A stretch of 33,672 nt of DNA from Chara braunii (taxonomy: Eukaryota; Streptophyta; Charophyceae; Charales; Characeae), in contig BFEA01000322.1 in the NCBI GenBank assembly GCA_003427395.1, positions 310,903-344,574 of the forward strand, written 5' to 3'. The notes below the pieces were generated by a model, which had not been told where the DNA came from, did not search any database, and saw only the letters and a list, made by a program, of their open reading frames with translations. Positions within the stretch are counted from its first letter, which is position 1. Each line of letters begins with the position of its first letter. Both the position numbers and the translations under genes were made by a program. Positions 20,000 through 30,150 of the stretch are shown here, one piece after another.

Positions 20000-20775
20000 T
20001 TAAGAACATGTTTAGGCTACCTCACACAATGTCGCATTGTCGTTCTTTACAATCTGATCTCCATAGACTGAGGGTAGGGGGGGGGACAGATCAAGGAATT
20101 CCTTTGCAGGCCTCAGGGGGAAGCTGGGGTCGATTGTCAGCCATTCCTTGAACTTCAGATGGTAATCCAGGGGCAATGCTCTTCTACCTTGTCCGCCCTC
20201 CCTTCCTTCCCTTTCATCCCAATCCCCTAACCAACGGACCTCTGCCACCCACCCCTCCCTCTCCCCTCCCAACCATTCTTTAGAGAATTGCACTATTCGC
20301 TCTGATATATCCTTAGATTTGTGAAGGGGGTCCAATGTCTGTTTGACTGCTTCCAACCGATGCATAAGTTATAGTTGGAAGTGGTGTTTGAATTGTTCTA
20401 TTCGTTCTTCCCCTTCCACCCGGAACCTGGTCCAGGGCCAAAGCGCGGCGTTGCCTCTTGGAGGGGCGGGCAGTGACCCATGAGTATGGCACGCCGCTCC
20501 CACGACCACCTATAATCTGGAGCTATTTGCTGCCACAGTCTATCCCACCATCTCCAGGTGATAATTGTTGTGGGCCATTGCAAAAAAATGTGTTCAATTG
20601 TCTTTGCCCTTTTCCTCATCGGAAAGCCCGACAGGCATCATAGACACCATGGGTGAGCCCTGCCTTGCTGTTCCAGTTGTGAGTGGTCAATCACCCAATC
20701 GTCTGTGGGTAGATAGCGGATAGTGATTTCCCATTGGTAGAGATGTTTGGCAGGGGCCCTGCATAGAACGGTAGG
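20000..20775 (-). pseudogene. Antisense LINE fragment: zinc-binding region and C terminus
   Basis: Minus-strand remnant of a LINE related to the one at 14,869. From right to left it has YLPTDDWVIDHSQLEQQG (about 20,720-20,670, aligning with PTNDWLINRTNLEQRG), then KTIEHIFLQWPTT (about 20,600) with W-rich helices. The C-terminal segment has HLKFKEWLTIDPSFPLRPA near 20,150 (aligning with LLSFKDWFSLPPG). The zinc ligands are lost: CKAC reads as a segment with a stop, and the last Cys of the finger is Trp. At least three frames are needed to follow it, so it is old. RT and endonuclease are missing. Confidence 0.78.
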
Positions 20776-21976
20776 GAAAATTTAACGTCACAAAGACAAG
20801 TTTTAGGGAACTTGGAATAATTACGTCTCCGCCTTCTCCCGTCAAATGGATGATAGGATCGTCGACCACGCCCATCAACAAGACAGTCTCTTCACTCAAA
20901 CGCTCACGAACACCATCGCAACAGCGAGGTTAGGCGGCGGTGGTGAAGGTGGAGGTGGTGGAGACAATGGGAAAGGAGAAAAAGGACCGAAGGGAGAGGG
21001 AGACCGAAAGGGGGATGAAAGGCAGTCCGACGGGAGATAAAGAAGAGAGAAAATGAAGATGAAACTCCCCTAGAAATACAATGGGAAGAGGGAGGAGAAC
21101 TTTTACCAGTGGGAGGCGCACATGGCACATACCTGTATGCGCACTTGATTTCATATTGGGACCGTGTGCTGATGGCGAGCTCGTGTCTAAGTGGGGACAC
21201 CGCCAACTTCGCCATATCCTTGGTGAAGGCGGCAGGCTGCACGACTATGGTATAATATTCCTGGTTGTGCGTCTTACTTGGTTTGGCGAGCTCCTACCCT
21301 AGACTGACCTACTCACACACGAGATCTTCTCTCTCACGGGGTAAGGGTCCCACTGGGTACGCATGCCCCCAAGTAGGCCGGCAACCACTAACCACTTGCC
21401 CACAAGGGGAGGAACCTTTCCTCTAGGAGAGATCGGTCTCTAACTCAACAGTCAACAAGCAGACCAAATTGACAAAATACAAGTGCGACTAGATGACGTC
21501 AATAGAAGTGACCTAATTTGCAACAGAGGTCTTCAACAAAGTACGTGGGGAGGTACCATACACAACAAACGAATTGCATAAAAGACAAGGCCAGGATGAG
21601 AATCACTTCACTAGTCTTGATGGCGCTCCTTCGATGATGCTTGTCGTTCGCAGGTACTCTCAAGTTGCTTTTGCCCCTTCTTCTTCGGCTCTCACTTAAC
21701 AATCAGACCCCGATTTTTTTAATTTTTTATTTTTTGTCTGTCGGCCTTCTTCCTTGATAACGCCTCAACTCCAAGTGGATGTAGATAGGCTAGATAGGCT
21801 CAGTAGAGTAGGCTGGTCGCTAGGCGCCAGACAGATATCAGCGACATTGGATACTGAGTTGGTGGGGCCTGGGGGCGATAACATTGGTACACGAGTTCAC
21901 TGTTTGCTTTTATTTGGATGGAATCTTTATGCATTTGAGCTCTCTGCTTGGTACATGACTATCTAGACTTCTGCGT
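20776..21976. other. Unassigned stretch
   Basis: No gene recognised. A purine-rich block (20,930-21,050, gggagaggga-type) creates Gly/Lys/Arg-rich open frames that I treat as composition artefacts. Short directly repeated gataggcta units occur near 21,783-21,805. Nothing else stands out. Confidence 0.4.
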
Positions 21977-22108
21977 GATTTTGCAACTTGTATTTTTGTC
22001 TCTTGCTCATATTCCTTGCGACTGTCACCGAGTTATTGTTATACAAGAAATTATTTATGTCACCAGTTGGCTCCGTCGCTCTCACACACAGTATCTCAAC
22101 ATTGGCTA

Positions 22109-22174
<66 letters not shown>

Positions 22175-22307
22175 NTTTTGCAACTTGTATTTTTGTCTCT
22201 TGCTCATATTCCTTGCGACTGTCACCGAGTTATTGTTATACAAGAAATTATTTATGTCACCAGTTGGCTCTGTCGCTCTCACACACACTATCTCAACTTT
22301 GGCTATC

Positions 22308-22393
<86 letters not shown>
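21977..22393. repeat. Diverged ~197-bp direct duplication ending in (CT)n
   Basis: The segment from ttttgcaacttg at 21,979 to the CT tract at 22,174 is repeated from 22,176 to 22,393. The copies differ at about six positions in the unique ~140 bp, and each ends in a long CT run. A single unknown base (22,175) sits exactly at the join. The open frames here are the repeat read in different phases. Confidence 0.9.
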
Positions 22394-22396
<3 letters not shown>

Positions 22397-22497
22397 CTTG
22401 TTTTGTCCATTTTTCCACTACTATGTAAATCGCTACTTAGGTCTTTGCTCGTACTAGCCTTGTGCATGTGGTTTGTTTTTTTTCCCGTTATTAATTG

Positions 22498-23000
22498 ATC
22501 AATCCAGTTGGTAATGTTCCGATTTACTCTTGGTTGCTTCACTAGTCATGTGCAAATGTTTATCTAATTTCACTTGTGCATTTTGTCAATCCTTCACTTG
22601 GTGATGTCTCGCTTCACTTTTGGTTGCTTCACTAGTCATGTGCAAGTGTTTTGTCTAGTCTCACTCATGCATTTTGTCAATCCTTCATTTGGTGATATTT
22701 TGCTTCACTCTTGGTTGCTTCACTACTCATGTGCAAGTGTTTTATCTGGTCTCACTCATGCATCTTGTCAATCCTTCGCTTGGTGATGTTCCGCTTCACT
22801 CTTGGTTGCTTCACTAATCATGTGCAAGTGTTTTGTTTAGCCTCACTCATGCGTTTTGTTCATCCTTAACTTGGTGATGTTCCGCTTCACTCTTGGTTGC
22901 CTCACTAGTCATGTGCAAGTGTTTTGTCTAGTCTCACACTTATATTTTGTAAACCTCTCACTTGGTGATATTCCACCTCACTCTTGGATGCTTTCACTTG
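22498..23000. repeat. 91-bp tandem repeat, about 5.5 copies
   Basis: Units starting tcaatccttcacttggtgat recur near 22,588, 22,678, 22,768, 22,859 and 22,950, with a more diverged first unit at 22,498. Each contains ttggttgcttcactagtcat and gtgcaagtgttttgt. Divergence is modest and mostly single bases. No conserved frame was found, since 91 is not a multiple of three. Confidence 0.92.
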
Positions 23001-23956
23001 TCATATATGTGTGGTAAGACTCTATGCTTGTAACAGTTCATCCCCCTCCCGTGTCCGCGTCACCCCCCATGCTCTATCTGAACACCGCTTCACTGCCCCC
23101 CGTGCTCTATTTGGACACTGCTTTTCCCCTTCCAGTGACAAGTATCGAGAATCGTGTCTTCTACGTGTCTAAGTTCTGGTTGCCTATCCCCCTCATGTTC
23201 TATTTGAATCCCCGCTAATCCAACTCTAGACTAATCAAAATTGTGCGTCTTCTAGTCTAAAAGTCGGTGGTGCAACAAGAAACGAGGTGTAGGTAGAAGG
23301 TTGCGGCTGCTGCTACTGCTGCTGCTAATAATGATGGGATTGCTGGTGTTGATTCTGTTGCCTGACCAAGTACTTGGTTGCCGCTGCTGCTGAAAACCGT
23401 TGTCCGGTCTCCGGCCAAAGGCCAGTCCGATATGACCAACTGTCATGCGCGACCCGGTGGTGTCGAAAATCAACCCCACCAAACACAGGGTATGGGGGCT
23501 GAGACTTGACAGGCCCCATGTCCTAGGCATAAGTAGATGGCCTACAAAATCCCCAGGCCATCTGAGTCCATTTTCCCAAAAAAAAAAAAAATGGACTTCT
23601 TCAAACTGTTCGCTTAGAGCCTCAGGCGACACCCAAAAAAGGCTAGTAAGGGCAAACAGCAACGGAATGAGGCCCAACTTTAGGGGGGTTATCTGTAGGG
23701 TATATACAGAGGGTCTATAAAGTTACAAATCTGTCTGGCGTTGTTTAGGTCAGCAAACGCATATCTAAGTTTTCCGGCTCTCCCTTCCCTAGAGAAATCA
23801 GCAAAAACAAAAATCTGAGAAATTTGAGATTTTCGATGATCTGAGTTTTTCGCAAGTCTGAGTTTCTGCAGCAAGTCTGATATTCGCAAATATGAGTTTT
23901 CTGAGAATTGAGACATTAGGGTGACGCAAGAAGAGCGAGATCGAAACTTAGAAAAT
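23001..23956. other. Unassigned stretch
   Basis: No gene recognised. It contains two related copies of ccatgctctat...gaacaccgctt (about 23,068 and 23,098), a ctgctgctgctaataa run (about 23,310) and an A13 run. Near 23,800-23,905 there are degenerate tctgagttttcgcaag units. One 10-bp perfect stem (agtccatttt with aaaatggact, 23,569-23,600) brackets the A run. Confidence 0.4.
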
Positions 23957-24910
23957 ACCATAGTCAACCCCCCTCCCACCTACACCTTCTTCCTCTACCT
24001 CCATCACCCATCCACCATAGCCAACCACCTCACACCTTCTTCCTCCTCCACCTCCTTCACCCATCCACCATAGCCAACCACCTCACACCTTCTTCCTTCA
24101 CCTCCATCACCAATCCACCATAGCCAATCACCTCACACCTTCTTCCTCCTCTACCTCCATCACCCATCCACTATAGCCAACCACCTCACACCTTTTTCCT
24201 CCTCTACCCCCTCAACCATCCACTATAGCCAACCACCTCACACCTTCTTCCTCCTCCACCTCCTTCACCCATCTAGCATAGCCAACCACCTCACCCCTTC
24301 TTCCTCCCCCACCTCCTTCACCCATCCACCTCCTTCACCCATCCACCATAGCCAACCACCTCACACCTTCCTCCTCCACCTCCTTCACCTATCCGCCATA
24401 GCCAACCACCTCACACCTTCTTCCTCCTCCACCTCCTCCACCCATTCACCATAGCCAACCACCTCACACCTTCTGCCTCCTCTACCCCCCTCAACCATCC
24501 ACCATAGCCAACCATAGCCAACCACCTCACACCTTCTTTCTCCTCCACCTCCTTCACCCATCCACGATAGCCAACCACCTCGCACCTTCTTCATCCACCT
24601 CCATCACCCATCCACCATAGCCAATCACCTCACACCTTCTTCCTCCTCTACCTCCATCACCCATCTACCACAGCCAACCACCTCACACCTTCTTCCTCCC
24701 CCACCTCCCTCAACTATCCACCATAGCGAAACGCTTCGCACCTTCTTCCTCCTCCACCTCCTTCACACATCCACCATAGCCAACCACCTCACACCTTCTT
24801 CCTCCTCCACCTCCTTCACCTATCTGCCATAGCCAACCATCTCACACTTTTTTCCTCCTCCGCCCCCTTACGCCCATCCGCCATAGTCAACCACCTAACA
24901 CCTTCTTCCT
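23957..24910. repeat. 53-bp minisatellite, about 18 copies
   Basis: The unit combines atagccaaccacctcacac with a pyrimidine-rich block of the ttcttcctcctccacc type and a short cacccatccacc. About 18 units follow each other with 48-70 bp spacing, with small duplications inside (for example the doubled agccaacc near 24,510). The array ends exactly where LINE homology begins at about 24,911. The Trp/Glu-rich minus-strand frame is repeat translation. Confidence 0.93.
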
Positions 24911-25471
24911 AATCCAACAAAAATGTTGTCTATAGTTAAATCGTTCTACAAAGAGTTTTACACCCCCAAGATAGAGACACCTACCCATAGAACAGTCCTT
25001 CAAGCTAGAGAAAAATTCAGCAAGCACCTAGATAAAACTATATCACACACCATGGCAGAGGAACTAGACCAACTAATCACAAATGAAGAAATTAAAAAAA
25101 CATTAGATTTCATGAGGTCAGGAAAAACACCATGCATAAATGGCCTCTCAAAATAATTATGACAAACCTACTGGTCGCTCTTAGGGGATGAGTATTGTCA
25201 TTTCATAAGATCGACATGGACCAACGAAAGCCTAGGACCAGCACTTAGCACTGGTATAGTCACACTTCTTTACAAAAACGACCCAACAGACATCAGGAAC
25301 TATAGACCAATCACACTTGTAAAGGTAGCATACAAGATCTTGGTAAAATTACTAGCTTACAAAATTTGGAAGATCACAAAAAACTGCTTTAATATAAACC
25401 AAAACGTTTCATCTCAGAACAGTTGATCCTAGACAATGTCATGTCACTAGCAGAAATGGGCCACTTGTTTT
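24911..25471 (+). pseudogene. Second LINE, upstream part of the RT region
   Basis: A LINE of a different family. The linker before RT is readable in 24,923-25,156 (SFYKEFYTPK, LITNEEIKKTLDFMRSGKTP; compare PITKEEI in the first LINE). RT motif DIRNYRPITLVKVAYKILVK is near 25,300, and RFISEQLILDNV near 25,410 after a frameshift. Stops and shifts between these show decay. Homology stops at about 25,471 (...AEMGHL) and resumes at about 25,960, so the mitochondrial insert split the gene. Endonuclease and ORF1 are missing, and the minisatellite abuts the left edge. Confidence 0.82.
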
Positions 25472-25496
25472 TGTTTGGGTGAATTTCAATAGTGCC

Positions 25497-25790
25497 ACGA
25501 ATGAAGACTGGTACTTGAGAACATATTGATGAAACAAACAAAATACGAATAGTTAACAAAATATAATCATAAATCTTCGGTTGTAACTGAGTGTGTAGTA
25601 AATTCGTACATGTTGTATTTAAGGTAAACGACAAGTTCCAAATAATGGGAACTACCCAATAATAAATAAGAAAAGAAAACAATAAGAAAGAAATTACACT
25701 CAAATAGAACAATTTTGTTCATTGGACCCTTTGTGTTTTGTAACAACTAGGAATAACAAAACACCAAATTTGATAACCGAAAAAAGAAAA
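25497..25790 (-). pseudogene. mttB: Mitochondrial mttB (tatC-like) internal fragment
   Basis: MttB/TatC is a multi-spanning membrane subunit of the twin-arginine protein export system, encoded in plant mitochondrial DNA. The minus strand reads [13 protein letters not shown] near 25,778-25,740, then after an in-frame TGA (25,719-25,721) [18 protein letters not shown], a membrane segment. The hallmark stretch LQPKIYDYILLTIRILF and ICSQVPVF follow near 25,590-25,505. I know these motifs from land-plant mttB. The N-terminal half and the last membrane segments are absent. After about 25,497 the frame continues as GTIEIHPNKNK, which I do not recognise; it may be lineage-specific or the edge of the insert. 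Confidence 0.82.
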
Positions 25791-25796
25791 TTTGTT

Positions 25797-25950
25797 TTAA
25801 ATCCACCTTTGGTTGGTTTTCCCCAAGGAGAAACGGACCTTCGGCCTCCTTTTGTACGCCCTTTTCCTCCTCCATGAGGATGGTCTTCAGGATTCATAGC
25901 AACACCACGAACAACGGATCGTCTTTCTAACCATCTAGTGAGATACATCC
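25797..25950 (-). pseudogene. rpl2: Mitochondrial rpl2 C-terminal fragment
   Basis: Ribosomal protein L2 binds near the peptidyl-transferase centre of the large subunit. The minus strand reads [20 protein letters not shown] followed by [13 protein letters not shown] and [30 protein letters not shown] is the universally conserved C-terminal core of L2. The [16 protein letters not shown] form is that of mitochondrial rather than chloroplast L2 in plants. Only about the last 50 residues are present, and the normal basic C-terminal end is replaced by mttB sequence in another frame. Confidence 0.9.
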
Positions 25951-25955
25951 GAGAC

Positions 25956-27862
25956 AAATAAATGAATGCAGCAATCCTTTTCTTTGACTTTGAAAAACTT
26001 TATGATGAAGTTCGTTGAGACTTCCTTCAATAGTGCATGGAAACCATGAGAGTCGGTCATAATTTCAAGAAATTGGTAAGAGTCCTTTATAACGATGCAA
26101 TGGGGGCGGTACAGGTCAATGGTCACATCTCCAATAAGTATAAAATGTCCCCGTCAGTAAGACAAGGCGATTCCCCGGTGACCCCAATCTTTCTCTTCAT
26201 CATGGAAGTCATCGCCTTATTCTTAAGGAAGGACCCATTCATCCATAGACTCACAGAGCACACACAACAAAATCCGCACAAGTATCATATTCCCCCCACA
26301 ATCTTGTTTGCAGACAACCTAATCATCCTCATAAGACTGTCATCTACTTCATTTGAAGCACTCACTATAGCAATGTGTGCATTTCAGCTAGCCTTCGAAA
26401 TCCGCATCAATTGGAGCAAGACAGTAGGCTGGTAGTTAAACAGAAGAAAAAAAATTGACCCACCCCGAAACACACCAGAAGGCCTAACTTGGGCGAACCC
26501 CGGTGACCCACTCGAAATGCTAGGAATAGAGATGTCAATACATGGTGTTGCAGCATAAATGACGCCCAGCCTACTAGCCAAAATAACAACAAACTCAACA
26601 TCTGAAGGAGGATCCACACCTCCTTGCACGACAGAGCGCTAATTTTGAATGCCTCTATATATTCGATGACGTGGTTGGTACGTTGCAGCCTTCTAGATCC
26701 CAGATCAAAAAGACCTAAAGGACCTCCAAAAGAAAGCAACAACTTACCTTTAGACAAGAGACGCCTCGAGACAAAACTTAATCACAAAGGTGGCATGACA
26801 ATATGTAACGAGAAAGAAGAGTCAAGGAGGCCTAGGCGTCCTAGATCCGACCAGCCAAATAAAAGTTCTCCAATCCAAAATAGATTATGAAGCTATTAAC
26901 GAGTCATGAACTACCTTGGAGAGCATTGACCCTAGAAGGGTTGCAACAACTTCCAAGCTTTAGCAACCCAGAGAACATGGAAGGTGCCTTATGGATTCTG
27001 AGCAAATCGTGGACCATAAAGCACAAATCCCAAAACGAACGAAGACTGGATTTTTTGAAGAGGCTTTTGAAGACGTGGAGAGAGATCTTTCCGTTGAAAG
27101 TAAGGAAATAAATAAGAAAAGAATAAATCCTCCGACAACATCTTTTTTGTAACCCTTGGATACTCGAAGACGCACCCTTCACTTTCACCGCCAAAGACAC
27201 AAGATGGGGCTCTTGGGTAGAGAGAGGCATCTGGCAAATCAAGCACATATGGGATGACTCTAAAAAAGATTGGCAGCCGGCTGGATAGCTCCGAGAAAAA
27301 CTCAAAGGGTGTCATAACATAACCCAAAACCTCCAACAAATGATGAATGTCATCCCATCGAAGTGGACACCAAATCTGAAAAAAAACACGCAATGGCCAA
27401 CAGGAGACTGGGTGGTAATGACACACATGAACCCCGTGAACATGCACTTGTCCTTATAAAACAAGAAGATGGTAGAAACAATTGGCTCACTTTCTTTATG
27501 CACAGTCTAGAAGAACCAAGAACGGATTACTGCAAAGTCAACAAAGACCAACAGCGCAAGTTACAGTCAACGAGGACAATCTAAAAAAAGTTAGAGTAAT
27601 AGAAAATGAGGATTTCATCATATTCCAACCCCAGACTAACATAGAGGATTTAGAATATGACCCAGCAGAATGGGCATGAAATCTAAAACAAAAGTCCACA
27701 AGAATCAACCGCAGGTCCGCAGAATCAATGTGATGAACTGCACTACCAACCTAGGCTATAAAATCAAACATAGATCAACAGCCCCAGAAACAATCATAGC
27801 AGAACGTTGGAATAGACACCTCGAAGTAAATTTGGAGAAGTTGCTAAAATTTCAGGGTTGAA
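25956..27862 (+). pseudogene. Second LINE, RT core and C-terminal region
   Basis: The RT resumes at [16 protein letters not shown] (about 25,965), then a stop, then 26,037-26,435 with SVRQGDSPVTPIFLFIMEVI and the active-site motif LFADNLIIL near 26,307. The usual FADD has become FADN, so the second catalytic aspartate is lost. Later parts align loosely with the C-terminal region of the first LINE: WGSWVERGIWQIKHIWD near 27,205, LEYDPAEWA near 27,650, and RWNRHLEVNLEKLLKFQG near 27,808. It is followed in several frames with many stops. The zinc-binding part and a poly(A) tail are missing, so the right edge near 27,862 is a truncation. Confidence 0.82.
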
Positions 27863-28590
27863 AGAAAGTTGAGCATGAAAGAAATTAATTTTTGCGACGG
27901 AACTAGAAACCGGGCCGGATGGAATCCAATGACTCAGCTCAAATCTGCATTAGTTGTGGGCTATAGGTCGTCACTTTTGGTCAAAGGCCCAAAACAGGGG
28001 TCAAAAGGCACGCCCTAAGTGTGAGAAAAAACATGGGCAAATCCCTAAGGTCAAGGGGTATGCAGGGTTAGGTCAAAACCAGCATTCAGAGGCCCTACGA
28101 GCGGCAATTGACTATAGGAAAATCAACGGTCAAACCCAATACGGGATTCCAGGCCCAAAGTCAAAGTCAACCCGCTGGCCAGCCACGACTGTCGACTAGA
28201 TGCGCACCATTGGTTGTCTACAGGTATCCAGACTAATCCAGTCCTAGTGGGACGCGTTGGAAATCTGCAATTTTTGCATCCAGGTCATTGGCTTCCGACT
28301 TATCTGGGTCGTCGACCCAAGGAGACTAGAGGCTCGTCAACGAGAGTCAATGCTATAAAGTTGACTCAGCCCCTTTGTCGAGATCATTCTGCCTTGCGCT
28401 GGCTTAATGCTAGTACGACATCACAAGGTTGTGAGAGATTATGTTGGCGCTAGTGTTGCTGCGTGGGCGCCAACATCAGGGGAGATTCTGTTGGAGCGGT
28501 CATTGCCGCCATAGTTGTAGACATAGGTGTTGACTATCGGCGAGGAGGGGGAGCGTCAAGGCTATGAGACTGAAGAGGGATCTTAGGGAA
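27863..28590. other. Unassigned stretch with repeated GGTCAAA motifs and one hairpin
   Basis: No gene supported. Between 27,975 and 28,175 the motif ggtcaaa or gtcaaag (TTTGACC on the minus strand) occurs about seven times. A short RT-like peptide, LRAAIDYRKINGQT, is encoded at about 28,094-28,135, but nothing around it agrees. A perfect 10-bp stem is at 28,441-28,476, followed by aggggagattctgttggag, which resembles a polypurine tract plus LTR start. Confidence 0.4.
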
Positions 28591-28596
28591 GCTTAC

Positions 28597-28720
28597 CTTG
28601 ACTTCCCTGGCGATGTCGTGTGTTATCTGCTGCTTGTTTCCACAAAGGTGAGAAAGACATGCACCATCCTCCCTGATTGATTGTTGATGTGGATGGATGC
28701 GCCCTGCTATGACCTGCACA
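28597..28720 (-). CDS. Candidate internal exon of an unrecognised host gene
   Basis: On the minus strand a pyrimidine-rich stretch (tctctcctctgacattctctgac) leads to tttacag and a 124-bp open segment. The segment ends in CAAG followed by the donor GTAAGC at 28,596-28,591, a near-perfect splice site. In the frame that stays open the segment encodes a peptide with VQVIAGRIHPHQQSIRED and HLCGNKQQITHDIAREVK, balanced and protein-like, unlike the repeat frames around it. The frame ends on a complete codon at the donor. I do not recognise the family. Flanking exons were not found. It could be a chance open stretch, but the matched acceptor, donor and composition argue for a real or recently lost exon. 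Confidence 0.45.
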
Positions 28721-30038
28721 CTGTAAATGTCAGAGAATGTCAGAGGAGAGAGATTGCATTGCTGAGGTGGCGGCAGGGGGAGATAAAACCCATTGAGGAA
28801 GTGTGTTGGAAGAGTCTTTATGCATGAGTGACAAAAAATCTTCTTCTTCTTCTCCTCTCTGACTATTCTCCCCACTACCTCCTTCTCTTCTCTGAAGTTA
28901 CAATGTTCCTCGGAAGTGCACATATTTTGGGCATGGACATATCAACGATTTTGGAGATGTTATTTTACTCATTGAGATCAGTCTTGTATTATGACTCTTA
29001 TTGGCTTCTCAAAACGATTGGGTTCATTACATTATCATCTATTGAGATCATCGGAGGGTAAACATGCTATCAGTTGCAAAATTAAAATTTATTGTTAGTA
29101 TATGAATTCGTAATCAGTATTTGTGAGTAATTACACCGCAAACTCAAGAGTCATTTAGTCATCTTTATTTTTTTCATCAATTCTCAACACTTACGCTGAA
29201 AATATCTGAAGCAATACGAACTAGTATGCTTCTCTCAAACCGTGTAAAGGGGTATTAAGGAAACTGTGTGCGACAACGGGATCTCGATTAAATTACCCAT
29301 CAACACAAACAACCAACTATTTGTACAATAGTGTTTGTTGATTAGATCAAGTCAAAATTTTCAATCAAGCATCATACTTGGAATTTCCATTGTGAAGTCA
29401 ATAATTGCACATATTTTATAATCATCTGTCATGTTACAACTTGTAAGTAAGAGGACCCCTATGAGAAGGCTACTTTGTCTGCTATCTCTGCTGAAATCTT
29501 TATTTGCTATAATTATCTTGATTATGAAAACGATTGATTGATGGATCCTATGGTGAACGCTTGATTAAAGCTTTAACCTCATGACCACGGGTTTCCCAAC
29601 GCCAATCAGCCAAAGTCAAGCAATTTTCCCTCTTCAAACTTGTTGGACATTAATCATTCAGACTTCAAATTATTGAAATGATCTCCAGTTTGCAGTTCAT
29701 GGAAACTGAAAAGTTGCGCTAGCATTCGCTATTGAAATCGGGACTTTTATCATTTTTAAATATCTACAAATTTTATCTGTTTAGTAGTGTTTACATGTCT
29801 ATTTTAGTGATTGAAAGCGGAAAGAGGGTTAAGAGGGGGCTACAGTTATTCAGCAAGTTTCAGAATGTTCAGAGTGGAGAAACCAATCATTCAATTGTTG
29901 TTACTCTTTTCATAAAAATCAAGTGAGAAAGTGCTTGATTGGATATTGAAATTTGGGAAAACTATAAGCCTGCAGGGAAATCCGTTAGCCTTACTGGGAC
30001 AAATTTGAGACTTGTCTTCTAGTTCGAATCGGAGAGGG

Positions 30039-30150
30039 TACAAGTGAACTGAGTGACAACAACTGGGTGTTAGTGAACTGAGTATATGTGACGACAACCG
30101 GGTGTGGATGTGCTGAGTGTTTGTGAATACAACTAAGTGTGAGTGTAGTT
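30039..30150. repeat. Degenerate ~35-bp tandem repeat, three units
   Basis: Units of the form gtgaactgagt...gacaacaactgggtgt occur three times, with increasing drift to the right (ccgggtgtggatgtgctgagt, then aactaagtgtgagtg). Confidence 0.65.

Larger units (their letters stand above)
25472..25955 (-). other. Nuclear insert of mitochondrial DNA (NUMT) with rpl2 and mttB pieces
   Basis: About 480 bp lying between two halves of a LINE RT gene and coding, on the minus strand, for parts of two plant mitochondrial proteins. The rpl2 part (about 25,950-25,797) is followed by an internal part of mttB (about 25,790-25,497). Both edges are approximate, to within 10-20 bp. An estimated six LINE codons are missing at the site, which fits repair of a break with small loss. 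The content is organellar by family membership; a functional gene transfer is excluded because both genes are partial. Confidence 0.85.

Noticed and set aside
22106-22542. Ser-Leu or Arg-Glu-rich open frames
   Set aside because: Same cause: CT runs at the ends of the duplicated segment.
23569-23600. Hairpin agtccatttt/aaaatggact as a small inverted-repeat transposon
   Set aside because: The arms are only 10 bp around an A run, with no target duplication or repeated copy visible.
24385-24594. Minus-strand Trp/Gly/Glu-rich repeat protein
   Set aside because: It is only the 53-bp minisatellite read in one frame, and unit lengths vary enough to break the frame in neighbours.
23957-24910. CRISPR-like array
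   Set aside because: Units are contiguous without unique spacers and the setting is eukaryotic; it is a minisatellite.
25389-25957. A functional nuclear transfer of mitochondrial rpl2 or mttB
   Set aside because: Only the end of rpl2 and the middle of mttB are present, joined out of frame, with an in-frame stop and no targeting sequence.
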